Positions 45,240 through 58,609 of a DNA stretch of 64,000 bases are shown here, piece by piece. The stretch is from Hoplostethus atlanticus (lineage: Eukaryota; Chordata; Actinopteri; Trachichthyiformes; Trachichthyidae). The stretch is taken from positions 5,786,001 to 5,850,000 of the forward strand of contig JAXDDX010000007.1 in assembly GCA_034670405.1 (NCBI GenBank), read 5' to 3'. Numbering within the stretch: position 1 is the first letter of the stretch; each line of letters opens with the position of its first letter. The notes beneath the pieces are model-generated. The model searched no databases, was not told the DNA's origin, and worked only from the letters and a program-made list of their open reading frames with translations. Position numbers and translations under genes: made by a program.

Positions 45240-46005
45240 AATCATTGCTGCTTATTAAGCGGTCCCAATATCTGTAACGAGCGTCTCTTCGCCGTTTTCA
45301 TATCTTGGGGCTAAGGTTTTAGTACAGGTTGGCGCACTGTCGCACACAGATGTGACTCTTCACCCTGACACGACATCGTGAATCATCTCATAGGACCCCT
45401 AGAAACTCACTGGACCCGCAGTAACTCGGGTTACATTCACACACGTCTGAATTCGCCCAAGTTAACACAGCAGCCACCTTCTCTCCAGCCCGGACCGTCC
45501 GCAGCCCTCCTCGGCTTACTGCGCTGCCTCTGCAGAAGGAAATCATCGGGGGAGTGTAGGAAGGCGTTTTTTTTTTGCGTTTTTCTCCAGGTAGGACAAG
45601 CAGTTACAACCCAGCTTCTGGTTGTCAGCGATCCCTCCTGTCTCTTCGACGTCTTCAGTTAATGGTTTGGAAAAAGGGGGGGACAGTGTCGTGGTCGTTC
45701 GTGCGTTCACGAGACCGACGCGTTTCCAAACGTCTTGACGCGCGTTTTTCCTCATTGCCCGGGTACAGTAGTTGTTGGGATAAAAAAACTGACTGACTGA
45801 TTTTCCATCTTGTACCTAAAAGTGTTATAAATCGCGATGATAAGTTTCTGAAAAGGACGCCGAGAGTCGAATCATCCCAATAGTGTGCCGTATTGACGAG
45901 GAGAAAGTTCCCCACTTGAGGGCGAAATCAGACTTTTTTGAGGACGCCAAGTTTGAAAAGTGCCAGGAGCCCCGGGGTCTGTCAGATACAACATGCAGCA
46001 ATGGT
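45240..46005 (+). promoter_or_regulatory. CpG-rich promoter and first exon, probably bnc2
   Basis: CpG is clearly denser here than in the surrounding AT-rich sequence, with many CG pairs between 45280 and 45960. The segment ends at ATGCAGCAATG|gtaaat near 46003, a plausible plus-strand donor, so a mostly non-coding first exon is likely. In tetrapods BNC2 lies head to head with CNTLN, which fits a plus-strand start here. No basonuclin peptide is visible, so the gene name is inferred from order alone. Confidence 0.45.
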
Positions 46006-49000
46006 AAATATGATTTTTTCAGCTTGTGTTAACTAAATTTATTCAGATGAAGGACACCACGGGAAGAAATTAGAGAATTTAGTAACTATTTAGGTTTTTC
46101 TAGTCTGTCACCTGATCAGAACAGATTAAAAAGTTCATGTATATTTTTCCCCCATTTGTTGTTTTTGTTTCGTAACACTTATCTATACTTAGCTTTGTCT
46201 GAATATTTAAAAGAAGCATATTTTCTTACAAAATGTTCAACTTTCTCTTTCTTGTCTTGCAAAATCAATAATTGCCATTGTATCCCATAAGCATAATAAG
46301 GCCTTATTCGGAAATGAGAAAGGATAATATGTGATCTCCAAAGCAAGTAATCAAATATATTAACTTCTATTTGTTATTTTTGTTTTATAGTTCTTGTTTT
46401 ACTTTGAAAGCATGTATTCAATTATCTGTACCTTAATTATTTTGACTGTTCTGTTCCCCAGAAACTTAAGACCGAAGCTTAAGGATCAAAATGTAAACTG
46501 CAGTTACAATCTAAAGAATTATCAAATAATGTTGTTAATTGTATACACAGTTTTGATGTCTGAAGCAACTTAGAGAGTACCTCCAGATTTAGGCCCTGGC
46601 ATTTGCAAATCACTGTACAAAGAAAATTGAAGATTGTATAATTCAATTGTGAATGTGAGTACACTGTCTTCAGAGAACTGACACAGTCACAAAATATTGT
46701 GAAATATAAATGATAAAAATAAGTGTTTTCTTACATCAATCAGAGCAGACATTCATTTATAGCTGGCAGCAACATTTGCTCAGTTATTTTTCAGGCCTAA
46801 CACAACCCCCTCTCCTGAAAACCACGTGTTTCAAACACCTTTCTACAACATGTTATTGATTTATTGAAATATTTACTTCTTTGTTTCAGTTGATTTTTGG
46901 CTTGTTAATAAGTGTTGTACGAGCAAACAAGTTCAGCTGTGTTTTAGATGATGGCAGATTGTGTTTCTTGACATGAGTACAAACAGAGCTTAAAATGTTG
47001 CTTTTTACAATGTTGTGCATTTTGCTGCTGAACAACGCTGAAACCTGACATTGCAACTGACCTTTGCAAAGTACTCTTGTCTTGGTACAACACAGAGTTT
47101 TGCCTGCTTATGCGTCTCTGTGTTATAGTTCACCTCTAAGCAGGGAAACTCAAGGAGCTAACGGCCAACCTATGACAGTGGAGCACAAGCAGGAGAACAC
47201 AGAGGCATTTCATGTCAGTGTAACAGATTTCTACATGGACATATCTGACTGCTGGAGGAGACAGGGAGAGGAGGAAGTGGGGGGAGAAAGAGAGAGAAAG
47301 TGAAAGAGAGATCGAGATCAATAGGCTGTCTCTAAAGTACCATAAAAGTACCTATTCCCCCTTCGTGCTTTCTTCAGTGAGAATGTGTGATAGTGTTTCA
47401 CATAGTATTTTGGCCTAATCTGAGTATGTGTCCGTGATGTTTCTTGGGCCTCTGCTAGTTCTGCTGCTACAGTGAAGAATGTCAATTTCCATTCTACAAG
47501 TGTCATTGAATTACTTTTATTTTCACGCTGCTCTCTCTCTGCCAGGCCAGTCAGGCGTCTATGCTTTTCTTATTTCCTTTCCCCGGTCACACAAGTTAAG
47601 ACACTGGCTTTCCTTTTTGATTTGTCTTTCTCTGTCTGTCTTTCTGTTTTGTCTCTCTCGCATACGTTACATAATATTAGCCTATATACACTCATTTATT
47701 TCTCTGGTTTATTGGTGATCCATTCAAGTGTCAGCGTGCTGCAAATAAACCAGCAAAAAAGAGACTTTGAGAGAAAAACGGAGCAAAAACATGGTCTAAC
47801 AAGAAAATATGAGATTTGAAAGAAAGCCGGGCTATGGCATTCACTCCAAATAAGATAACGGAGAAAATAGAGAGGTAAATGTCCTCGTTATGCACTGAGT
47901 ACAGGCCCCAGTCCGGCCTAGCGGTGCTACGTGAGGTTAAAGAGAAAGTTAAAGTTGTCAGCGAGGCTGCAGCTAGGTTGTGATTCCTCTGGGTCTGTGG
48001 GAGTCAGAGAGGGGAGAGTGTGTGAGAGTGTGTGCGCGGGGTGGGAGCCACTGGTTAGTCGGTTCAATAATCTGCTGGACAGGTAGGCCAGTGACGCCCC
48101 CCTTAGAGAGGCTGCTAATGAAGAGAAGGGCTGCTCAGTGGTTCTCTGCTCTGACCCCACCAACCCTCCCTGTCCCCCCTGCTGGCTCCCTCTGATTACT
48201 GCTCACACAGAGAACTCTTTCCTCTTCTGCTCGCTCTGTGCCATCCTCTCCATTTCCCCTCTTTCTCTCACCATCTCCCTCCTTATTTGAAAAGAATGGG
48301 TGTTAAGTGCGTAAAGGATCCAGTTAACGATTTGTTGCATTATGCATTTTGTTTTGTTTTGCTGGTTAAATCCAATTAGTGAATGAGTTCTTGGTTGGTT
48401 TCATTTGGGCACTGACATGTAATCTGTTTTATGTGATTAATTGAGGGAGATAATCCCTTTGCCAACATCTCATATTTAACCTTGACGCTCTTATCCAGTT
48501 TCTGTACAGTTCTGGTCATGATGAAGCTCTGCCTCTGAAGAGCTTCAACCAAGGGATGTACAGGTAACAGGAAATATATGAGAAGCACAGAGCAGAAAGA
48601 GAAAAACAATCAAACTGCCCTCTCTTTTGATGGGGGAGAAATGTGTTCTTTCACTAGTGCTAAGAGGGAGCAGTATTGATACGGGAAGCTATTCAGGGAG
48701 AGCGGTTTGCCTATGCTTTTTTTCCTTCCCATCCTCTGCCAATCTACGTTTCTGTGATGCCTCAACAACATCAAAGCAGCATTCTTGCAATGTTTTTTAT
48801 TTAGCCAGGGGTGGGTCATCACAGTGATACGGCCCAGCTCCTCTCCACCAGTCCTCAGATCCAATAAACTCTAGAGTGAGTGATAGTGTGTCTTGGCAAT
48901 GACAGAAAAGGTAATATTTTGAAAGGGGGAGCGGGGTCATATACCTAGTGGTGGCGTGTGATGAAAACCTTTGAATAAGACACTGTAACCGAAGCTGCAG

Positions 49001-52000
49001 GCTTTAGCGACTAAACAGAGACACTGTGAAATCTTAAAACAAATTGGATCGCAGGACTCCTAATTTAATAAAAAGCACAGTGGGAGTCATACTTGATTTA
49101 AAACAATATACATATGGTAGACATTAATTACATTTTTGTACCTCCGCACACAGAGGAGAGAAATCAAATCCTCACACACTTACACTCGTGCAAACTCTCC
49201 AATTCCCTCTGATCACAACTTGAAATTTGGTCTGTGCTCTTTTGTTTCTAAATTTAAAAAAGGGGAAATAAATAGCTGATATTAGTGAATAGGGTGTGTA
49301 CCTGTTATGACATGAACAAACTATGACACAGATGGATAGTTTTCAATCCGCTATAGTGACAGTATTGTCTAAGTGGTGAGGAGAGAGATCACACTGGCAA
49401 ATGGCAATTTGATCAGATTAAAATCAGGCTTACAGCTACAAACAGTGTTTGAACTGTAAGCCGATGCTTGTACTTACATGTATGCAATTTTCAGGATTTT
49501 TTTTCTTCTTCCAGATTGCATTGTAGCAGGCACTGTTTGACATTCTAAGCCACACACTGGTAATCATATTTCTAAAACTAAGAATCAGGCTAAGTTTGAG
49601 TTACACACACGCCCAGTCTGTGCAGAAACCACACACTCCCTCTAAATCTTTATTTGTTTAAAGTGAGAAATGATAGAACACATTTTGCACAACTCAGCCC
49701 TTAGAAATACACTCCTCTGCATTTTTATCTTCTTAGACACAGTCATGATTCCTAGGTTTTGGGCTGTAATTTGGTTCGGCTTTAATTGATTTTGTCCAGA
49801 ACTAATTACTGGCAACAGTGTAAAATAAACACTTCAGTGTCACTGGGTGGCAAGTGTCCGATCGGTAGGGAAATTACAGCTCACTTGTAATCCATACGTT
49901 CTTTAGCAGACTTAGAATATAATTCATGTCGACACTATAGAAATACCAGAGACCCTGGACCGGTGTAACGAACAGGAGTCTAGTTGTAACCAAATGGCTC
50001 AGTTGGGAGGTATAGGGTTATGTGGTATAATTTATATTTTATAGCTCCCTCCTGCGCCGACTCCACTCCAGAATAAAGTTGTTCGATGTTGTTCCATGAA
50101 CAGCGAGCGAGAAAATCGGGGGGTTTTGCTCATGATGGAAGCTCCAGGCACCAGTTTGTTCAGGGCTTTTTTCTTTATTTTTTATTTTCCTCTTGAATCT
50201 CATTCCTTACTTTAAGACAAAAGACGATGGCACCAAACTGCTATTTTTGTATACATAGTTTGTATATGTGTGTGTGTGTTTATGTCTGTGTTTGTGTTTG
50301 TGTATGATTCTATGTATTAGTGTGTGTGTGTGCGTCATCGGCTCATTCATCAGTGCCTCAAGAGGCCTGGAAAGATCTCCTCAGGCCATACAGAGTGATT
50401 TGATTAAAATAGAATAATTTGCCCTAAAGGTGTCTTTTCTCTTCCCTCCAAAAAAGCTGGTGGAAGAAATCTGATATGACAAGATAAGTGGTGGCTCATG
50501 AAAAATTCCTGAGGACTGAGAAGTAGCATGTTGACTTTGGAATTATTGCCCTGAGTGTCTAGCTCTGTGCCAGTAACTATGGCTGACAATGTTATTTTCA
50601 CCTGAATGGCCTCTGAAAGGATTCCTCAGGTTCTCAATCCGGCCTCCTCTAATTTAAATCCTTGTGTTTAGGTACAAAAGCGTGGAGAAAATAAACTCCA
50701 CACTTCATTCCAGGCATTTTCCTCTCCAAGCGTCTTCCACAGTAGACCCTTTAATGGTGTGATATCACCTAAAGCCAGTTTTAAAAGGGATATCTTCATG
50801 TTGGCTTAAGAGGGCCTCATGCTGGGCAGTATGGAGGTTGGGGAGTTGGGATTTGAGCCCAGGTAATCTATGTGTTACTGTCAATGTATAGGAGCATGTG
50901 TGTAAATCTCACAGTCTAGTAGTTGGTTATGGGCTGGGTCAAGTGGGAGCTGTAGGGATCCGGGGTTTTTATTATTTTCATCTGGGTGTAGTTCTCACCA
51001 GTATAAGGTCATAATGTCTCGGCGTAGCTGCAACCAGGTAGCCCGACTATGTAGTCTAGCCTCTTTTTTGGTGTAATGAATGTATAATCTAGTCTGTCTA
51101 GGTGTAATGAACGTATAATATAGCCTTTTATGGCCTCTGTTGAAGCACTGTGCCCTTTCCCAACTGTTTAAACCGGTCGTGATGTTTGGATTCTTTATCC
51201 AAATACGGAATGTGTTTTTATTTAAGATATTAGCTTTCAGACAAATAAGTGAATGATGTCATTGCATGATGTATGTGTCGAATTATGTTGTGAACATTAT
51301 TTTTCATGGGCCCAGTGGGATTTGTGCATGCATCAAAATTACTCTGCTCGGTTATGTCACGGCAGGGCAAACCTCATGCGCTTATTGAGTGAGTGAAGTC
51401 AGTCTTTTAGACATTAGCAGCTGTATAGCTAACCATAGACGCTGCATACCTGCAACCCACCACTCGCCAAGGTTGTAAACTTTTACATTCAAAGTCTTTG
51501 TAGTGGGAGTGGGACTTGACCTCATGGTTGGGCAGTAACACATGGAGCTTGTTTGATCCAATCCAGTGGAAAGCTTCCTCCTGTAGTCTGGTGACATATG
51601 ACATAGTGAAATGTGGCCATGACATTTATCAGTTTATCAGTCTTATTCTGCATCAGTCTGCACAGTCTCATGGTACTGTGTTTCAATGGATGAATGCAGT
51701 AGGTAATTGATTATATTGCATCCATTGAACTGTAGGATTCCACATAATAGATCGCCACAAACGTGGATGGCAGGTTAGAAGTCCTACCCTGTGATTGTTG
51801 GTGACAAAGGTGCTAATTATGGTGATAATCATAGTAATCAAGCAGTCTAAGGCTGATGGGATTTTGTGTGTTTGTCTGTGTCTTAGCTCACTTTTCCTGT
51901 TTGGGGGAAATTTAGCGCTGTGCATGTGAAGGGCCCCATCTGTATGTGTGTGTGTTTGCGTGTGCATGTGATTGTGCGTGCGCGCGTGTGTGTTTTCATA

Positions 52001-52116
52001 CAGTTTTGTGGTTGTGTGTTTGTGTTTTCGGAGCTGAGGGGAAATCTGCTGACAGGTAGTGTGTCAGGAGGGGGACAGTGGCGCTTTTGAGACAGACACA
52101 AGAGACGAGTCTCAGA

Positions 52117-52153
<37 letters not shown>

Positions 52154-52401
52154 CCTCTTTCATGTGACTTCACATTCCACCAAGGCACAGGCAGGGAGAG
52201 GCACAAGACGAGACATGCGTCCCCCCGTCACTCCCTCTGCCTCTTCCCCTCCTCCATCCCTCTCTCCTGCCCTCCCTTCCCCATCCAGCCCCCGTGCCTC
52301 CACCCCTCCCCTCTGCCAGTGACCTTAACATTTATCAAAGAACCCCATGCTGGAATTCCTCCTCAGCATCTGTGCCCTGGTGAGAGGCAGACACTGCACT
52401 G

Positions 52402-52541
52402 AGACACACACACACACGCACACACACACACACACACACACATGCACACACACACACACACACACACACACGCATTCACACGTGCACACACACACATACA
52501 CACACACACACATATGCACACACCGAAGTGCTCGCACACAG

Positions 52542-52573
<32 letters not shown>

Positions 52574-52590
52574 ACACACCCTGTCGCAGG
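52402..52590. repeat. compound CA microsatellite
   Basis: CA blocks interrupted by GCA, TGCA and CGCA variants over about 190 bp. Confidence 0.95.
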
Positions 52591-53065
52591 CCAATCTGTT
52601 TTGAATATTGTGGCTCTGTGGAGGGGCTGTCCTTGCTGTTCCCTGAGCTAAGGAGGCTGGCCGCGAGACACACACACAGACACACATTCTCTTTCTCCTT
52701 CTTGTTTCTTTATTGTACCTCCTGTCACTTTGTCCTATTCATTTAACCTTTCATTAGAGCCAGCAGACAGCCCTGTGTGTGTCTGCACAGCTTCAGGAAC
52801 AATGCCAAAAAAGCCCCACTGTCACAGTTATTAGATTCCTCTGGCCCCCTTTTACCCCGGCAACTCAATATTAAGAGAGGGAGAGTGAAAGGAGGGGAGG
52901 CTAGAGGGAAAAAGGGGGACAAGGGAGGAAGAGGGAGTGCATGGTTGAGGCTGCCGCCCATCTCCCAGGGCACAGGATCTTGACTTGTCAAGGACATGTG
53001 CCACATGTTGATAGTAGACAGGTCTCAGACAGAACGAGGGAGAGAATGTTAGGCATGACAGAAAG

Positions 53066-53097
<32 letters not shown>

Positions 53098-54278
53098 CGC
53101 AGTGTGACTGTCTAGTGCTGTGGCAAGCAGCACTCTGGAGGGGTGGACTGAAAACACAAACAGTTTGTGGAGGAATTCTGTTTTTAATGGGCAGCCAGGA
53201 GGGCGGCCTGGTCCCCAAGGAAGGACGGACCAGGGCCCTCTGCTTCTCTCCTCCCTTCCTCTTTCTGCCTCTCTGTCTATCTGTCTTCTCCCCCTCCCCC
53301 TCTGTTCCTCCCTATAGCCGTCTTTCCTCGCTGCACGCTGAGCCACATTTGAAGAGGATCTTCATTTTTGTGCTGTAGGGCCTCAACTCCAAATATGTGT
53401 GTTTTGTGCTTTCGATCTAAACATTCTTTGCTCTGTGCTATTTTGTATGACATTCATTTCACATTTTCAACAGCCATGGCGTGTTTAGAGCATGTAGCCA
53501 ACGTATGAGTCAGATGACGATAGCATCTACCCTGAGAACCCTTGTTCATCTTCTGCCAGCATCCTACTGATGAGAGCTAAAGGCAATAATCCACCTTAAT
53601 AGTTAAGTGGCTTTTTATCCAGCTAAATTTAATTTAATTGACAGAAAAGTAGAATAATGGGAATTCATCTGGTTTTCAATATATTCTATTTTTGGTAAAT
53701 TTTGGTTAGTCAAGTCTCCTTCTGTAGATTAACTTTGCCCTACTTCCTTTTCAGCAAAATAGATGCAGTGCGCTTTTGTAGTGTGTCAACTCTCTTACAG
53801 CATCGATTTTTGTGACTATATGAGTACTATATGTGTAGAGTCATCTGAGTTTTTGAGTTTTATCAAACCCATTCTGTGTCGAATTTTCTACACTTTCCTT
53901 TTTACATACAGCAGTGACGTGTTTTCAGTTCAGTTAACAACAAAATGACCAGAAAGTGAAGTTTTAAGTTGGTTTAACCCGAACTAAACGTTGTCAAACG
54001 GTGCGTCAAAGTACAGCCATTTCAAAATGTGATGAAGGGTCTGCTGTTGTGCAAAGGTCTGTCTCTCTAGTAACACCCAGCAAAGGCCAGTGCAGCCCAG
54101 TAAAGCTTGGTAAAGCTGTGTGTAGGTCAGTCCAGCCCAGTCAGCAGACAGCGGACAGTGATGCTCCACCCGTGATACATTAGCTGAAATGGATCAGGGC
54201 CTGGAGTGGGAAGGCATCGGTCACTCTGGTGGGGGGGGGGAATTGAATCGCTCACCTGTCACTGGAGATGGAGCCAAT

Positions 54279-54314
<36 letters not shown>

Positions 54315-54538
54315 TGCCACACACACACCTGCCCTAAAGACAGAGGGGCAGAGGGGGAGCAACAATCTGAACCCTGACCAGAGTCCATCAGGCAGGCGTC
54401 TTGATGAAGTCCATCTCTCACTTCTGTCACCCCTCTGCTCCCAGCCTTCCCTCTCTCCCTCCTCGGAGGCCACCGCTCGCTCTGTGTGACTCTTTATTAT
54501 CCTCATCCAGTCCCTTAGTTAGAGCAGTGGCCAGCAGG

Positions 54539-54569
<31 letters not shown>

Positions 54570-55528
54570 TCTCTTCCCCTTCATGCCATCCCCTCTTCCA
54601 CCCTCTCCTTCTGCCTTGAGGCTTTCTGTCCACCTGTCTGCCCCCTCATCTCTCCAGTTCTCTGATTGGACCTCTCTCTCTCTCCCTCTTTTACTCTCTC
54701 TCTTTCCTCTCTCTGGGCAGTAATTGATGGTGGTGTTATTGTGTCCAGTTCTCTGGCCCTAAAGCCATTCCTCCAGGTCAGCACTACTCTACCATTTAAG
54801 ACATACTGGGAATGGGGGTGGACAGTGAAGAGTGTTCGTGTGTGTGTGTTCGTGTGTGTGTTCGTGTGTGTGTGTGTGTGTGTGTGCGTGTGCTCCTGTA
54901 TGTGTGCAAATGTGCATGAATGCATTTACTCTGTCTATTTAAGTGTACCTGATTGGTTTTCAAACTGTTCAAAGTTATAAACGATCTTGACATTGATGCT
55001 TGGGATCTCAAGTGTAGCGTTTGCCCTTTTCCACCATAGAAATGCACATAGTGGCTTTGATTGTATTCTTTGTTTGATGGTTCTTGCTTGTTTCATATTT
55101 CAAAAGAATTGAAAGCTATTACAAAATCATCTTTTAAGAGTAATGTGAAGTATTTTTCAAACTATCCTCAAGAAAACAAAACTACCTGTTAAGGACTTTC
55201 CAACTCTTTTTTCTGATTCTTTCTTATTTACTTGGTGGTCACCTGTACATTAATCAAGGTCCTCATGCTCAAATTTGTCATACATTTTTTCATTTTTCCT
55301 ATTATAATATACATGATTGGCTGTTGTACCTCTTAAAATACTTTAACGGCCTGAATGACTCTTCACACTTCTGCATACATAGTTTTTTCCTCTGCATTGT
55401 ATCAGGGATGCTGGTGGGACAGAGGCTACACCTATGTCTTACCGTGGCCCAGATTTAGGCAGCAGTGCTTGTGAATTGTAATTGGTAAAGGAAGAAGAGA
55501 AGAGCTTGTCGTGTCTACTCTAGGGTCT

Positions 55529-55562
<34 letters not shown>

Positions 55563-56754
55563 CCCCCTCCTCTCAACACAGGCCTTGTATTTATTACCCT
55601 CTAAGTAATCACTTTGCTTTCTCTTTTGATAGACTGTTATTGCTCTAACTAGCCAAGGTCCCTATAGGTATTTGGAGGCTTTCCAGTTTTATTAGACAAA
55701 GGCCTCATTATTCAAGACCAACATTAAGACCACCATTAGATCCATTTGCCCCCTAGTCACATGTATTCAGTTACAGGCAATTCATATTATAGCCCATACA
55801 CACGAGTATGTACAATACAAACATACTCATTCTCACTCGTCAAAGTTAAATACAGACAATATTGTAAAGGCAACTTTGTGAGAAGCAGCAATGACATCGG
55901 CTCTGTCCGTCTGTCCGTCTGTCCGTCTGCGTGTCTCAAATGTACGATAAAAGGGAAAGGGGGAACGTGGAAGACTTTGTAGAAATAATTGTTTCAATGA
56001 TGAAAAGCACAAATGAAGCTTTGAAAAGTTACACTCAGGCACATGTGAGAATCCACAGGTTCAATCAAACCATCAATCCAGAAAAATCAATACGCTGAGA
56101 TAAGACAGAACCATTGGATAGCATCATTCCAAACGAAATATTATAATTATGTGAGGAAAAAAGTTCCCAAAAGTCATCCTCTATCCACTGATGTGCACCG
56201 ATTTTGGTGTAGAGCTTTCTTTGGTTTGTTCTCTCATGGTTAGCCCTACTTTATTATTGTGACTTCCTCTTCAGGGAAGCGAATGAGCCCTCTACCCTGG
56301 GAAACTACAAAACAAACCAACAAAAAGACTGACAAATTGTGGCAGAGAGACAAAGAGATTCAAGGCGCCCCAGTTTTGATTTTTTTCCCCCTTTGATTGT
56401 TGCAGCTTTTTAATTTCTTTGTAGCCACCTGTGTGTCCAATATGGTTCTCGTACCTCCTAATCGATGGCCCCTTATTGGGTTTCTGTGTTTGGTCAAATA
56501 TCTCATCGCTTTGTGGCCCCTCAGGCAAGAGGATCCAAACTAATAAGAAACCTCAGTCTCTTGGGTTAGGTCCACAGATGAAAAAAAAAAAAGATTAGTG
56601 CTGAGATAGTTTGTATCTGTGACCGAAACCAGATTTTAACATGAGCATGAGTTCATCAAGTTAAAACTAAAGCTTCAGCTGAAAGAGCTGGCATGACGAC
56701 TGGTCTGCAATACGGCATTATAGACAAATGTGTAACTTTAGATGATGACGTTGA

Positions 56755-56965
56755 AGTGAAGTCGAGTCAAGTCAAGTTTATATAGCCCTTTATCACGAGC
56801 AAGGACTTTACAGACTTTACATAGACAATCAAATTTATTACACACAGTTGAGGCAGGATGTAGACAGCAGAACAAAATGGATAATGCCCTGATTGATGAG
56901 TTTGTTTTCTTGCCGTGATGATGTCTGAGATTGCTTTTAGTTATTGTTGTAAAAGTGGCGCTTGT
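56755..56965. repeat. possible teleost interspersed repeat
   Basis: The segment opens with GTCGAGTCAAGTCAAGTTTA then TATAGCCCTTTATCAC, a word pattern that recurs in fish genomes as a dispersed repeat. The boundaries and family are uncertain. Confidence 0.4.
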
Positions 56966-56998
56966 GAACATACCTTAAGCAGTTTCAAACTTTAGGCA

Positions 56999-57024
56999 TA
57001 ACCCTAACCCTAACCCTAACCCCC
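56999..57024 (+). repeat. short interstitial telomere-like repeat
   Basis: About three and a half TAACCC units lie next to a run of C. This is too short for a chromosome end. Confidence 0.7.
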
Positions 57025-57456
57025 CCCCCGTGTACCGTATACCTGCTAGGTGCTGGCACATATGCTGTGGTGTAGAAACAACCACACACACACACACGCT
57101 CATGTGTTGGGATACACACATTATAAGCTGAGAAGAGGCCATAAAATGAAACTTCTCTTCAAAAGTGTCTCAGCGTGTAATGAGGGAGAGAGAGAGAGAC
57201 TAATGAAATAGTATGGACAGCACACTATCTCTATCTATTCTACATGTACAGTAGTATATGTGTGTATAAGTGTGTGTACGACAGAGAGAGAGAGAGAGAG
57301 AGAGAGAAGGAGAGAAAGGAAGAGAGAGTGCCATTTTTGAGTAAAGCTGTCATTACTCTGGCTGGTGCGCTCTCTCATAAATACTGATAATGAGACGCTT
57401 TCAGCAGCCTAATCATTTAGGAGAAACACTCTTCTCTACGTGTATCCACGCACAAC

Positions 57457-58608
57457 ACTCTTCTCTTCTCTTCTCTTCTCTTCTCTTCTCTGTTCTCTTC
57501 TCTTCTCTTCTCTTCTCTTCTGTTCTCTTCTGTTCTCTTCTCTTCTCTTCTCTTCTCTTCTCTTCTCTGTTCTGTTCTCTTCTCTTCTCTTCTGTTCTGT
57601 TCTCTTCTCTTCTCTTCTCTGTTCTCTTCTCTTCTCTGTTCTGTTCTGTTCTGTTCTGTTCTGTTCTGTTCTGTTCTTTTCTCTCCTCTCCTCTTCTGTT
57701 CTCTTCTCTTCTCTTCTCTTCTGCTCTGCTCTGTTCTGTTCTCTTCTCTTCTCTTCTCTTCTCTTCTCTTCTCTTCTCTTCTCTTCTCTTCTCTTCTCTT
57801 CTCTGTTCTCTTCTCTTCTCTTCTCTTCTCTGTTCTCTTCTCTTCTCTTCTCTTCTCTTCTCTTCTCTTCTCTTCTCTTCTCTTCTCTTCTCTTCTCTTC
57901 TGCTCTGCTCTGTTCTGTTCTGTTCTGTTCTCTTCTCTTCTCTTCTCTTCTCTTCTCTTCTCTTCTCTTCTCTTCTCTTCTCTTCTCTTTTCTTCTCTTC
58001 TGCTCTCTTCTATTCTCTTCTCTTCTGCTCTGCTCTTCTCTTCTCTTCTCTTCTCTTCTGTTCTGTTCTGTTCTGTTCTGTTCTGTTCTGTTCTGTTCTC
58101 TTCTCTTCTCTTCTCTTCTGCTCTGCTCTGTTCTGTTTTGTTCTGTTCTCTTCTCTTCTCTTCTCTTTTCTTCTCTTCTGCTCTGCTCTGTTCTGTTTTG
58201 TTCTGTTCTCTTCTCTTCTCTTCTCTTTTCTTCTCTTCTGCTCTCTTCTCTTCTCTTCTCTTCTGCTCTGCTCTCTTCTCTTCTATTCTCTTCTCTTCTG
58301 CTCTGCTCTTCTCTTCTCTTCTCTTCTCTTCTGTTCTGTTCTGCTTCTTCTAATGTTCAGCTCTCTACTCTTCTGTTCTATTCTATTCTATTCTATTCTG
58401 TTCTCTTATCTTCTGTTCTCTTATCTTCTCTTCTCTTCCCTTCTCTTCTCTTCTCTTCTCTTCTGTTCTCTTCTGCTTCTTCTAATGTTCAGCTCTCTAC
58501 TCTTCTGTTCTATTCTATTCTATTCTATTCTATTCTGTTCTCTTATCTTCTGTTCTCTTATCTTCTGTTCTGTTCTCTTATCTTCTGTTCTCTTCTCTTC
58601 TCTTCTGC
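57457..58608 (+). repeat. 1.15-kb TTCTC/TGTTC pentanucleotide array
   Basis: The array is built almost entirely of five-base units TTCTC with variants TGTTC, TGCTC and TATTC, so the plus strand is nearly free of A. Higher-order periods are visible: a 60-bp unit repeats around 58110-58240, and a unit containing TAATGTTCAGCTCTCTACTC repeats at 58351 and 58483 (132 bp apart). The 444-codon open frame across it is an artefact. Confidence 0.95.
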
Positions 58609-58609
58609 A

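Larger units (their letters stand above)
46006..57455. other. non-coding stretch, probably a large first intron
   Basis: If the CpG-rich start at 45.2-46.0 kb belongs to bnc2, this is its long first intron. It holds several microsatellites: a GA tract near 52117-52150, a compound CA tract at 52402-52590, a GA tract near 53068-53095, GT tracts near 54838-54885, a CT run near 55540-55560 and a GTCC/GTCT tetranucleotide near 55903-55930. No confident exon is seen. The open segment 47150-47280 on the plus strand is the most protein-like frame but has no family match. Confidence 0.45.

Noticed and set aside
56999..57024. Chromosome end or fusion point
   Set aside because: Fewer than four TAACCC units, which is common by chance in microsatellite-rich fish DNA.
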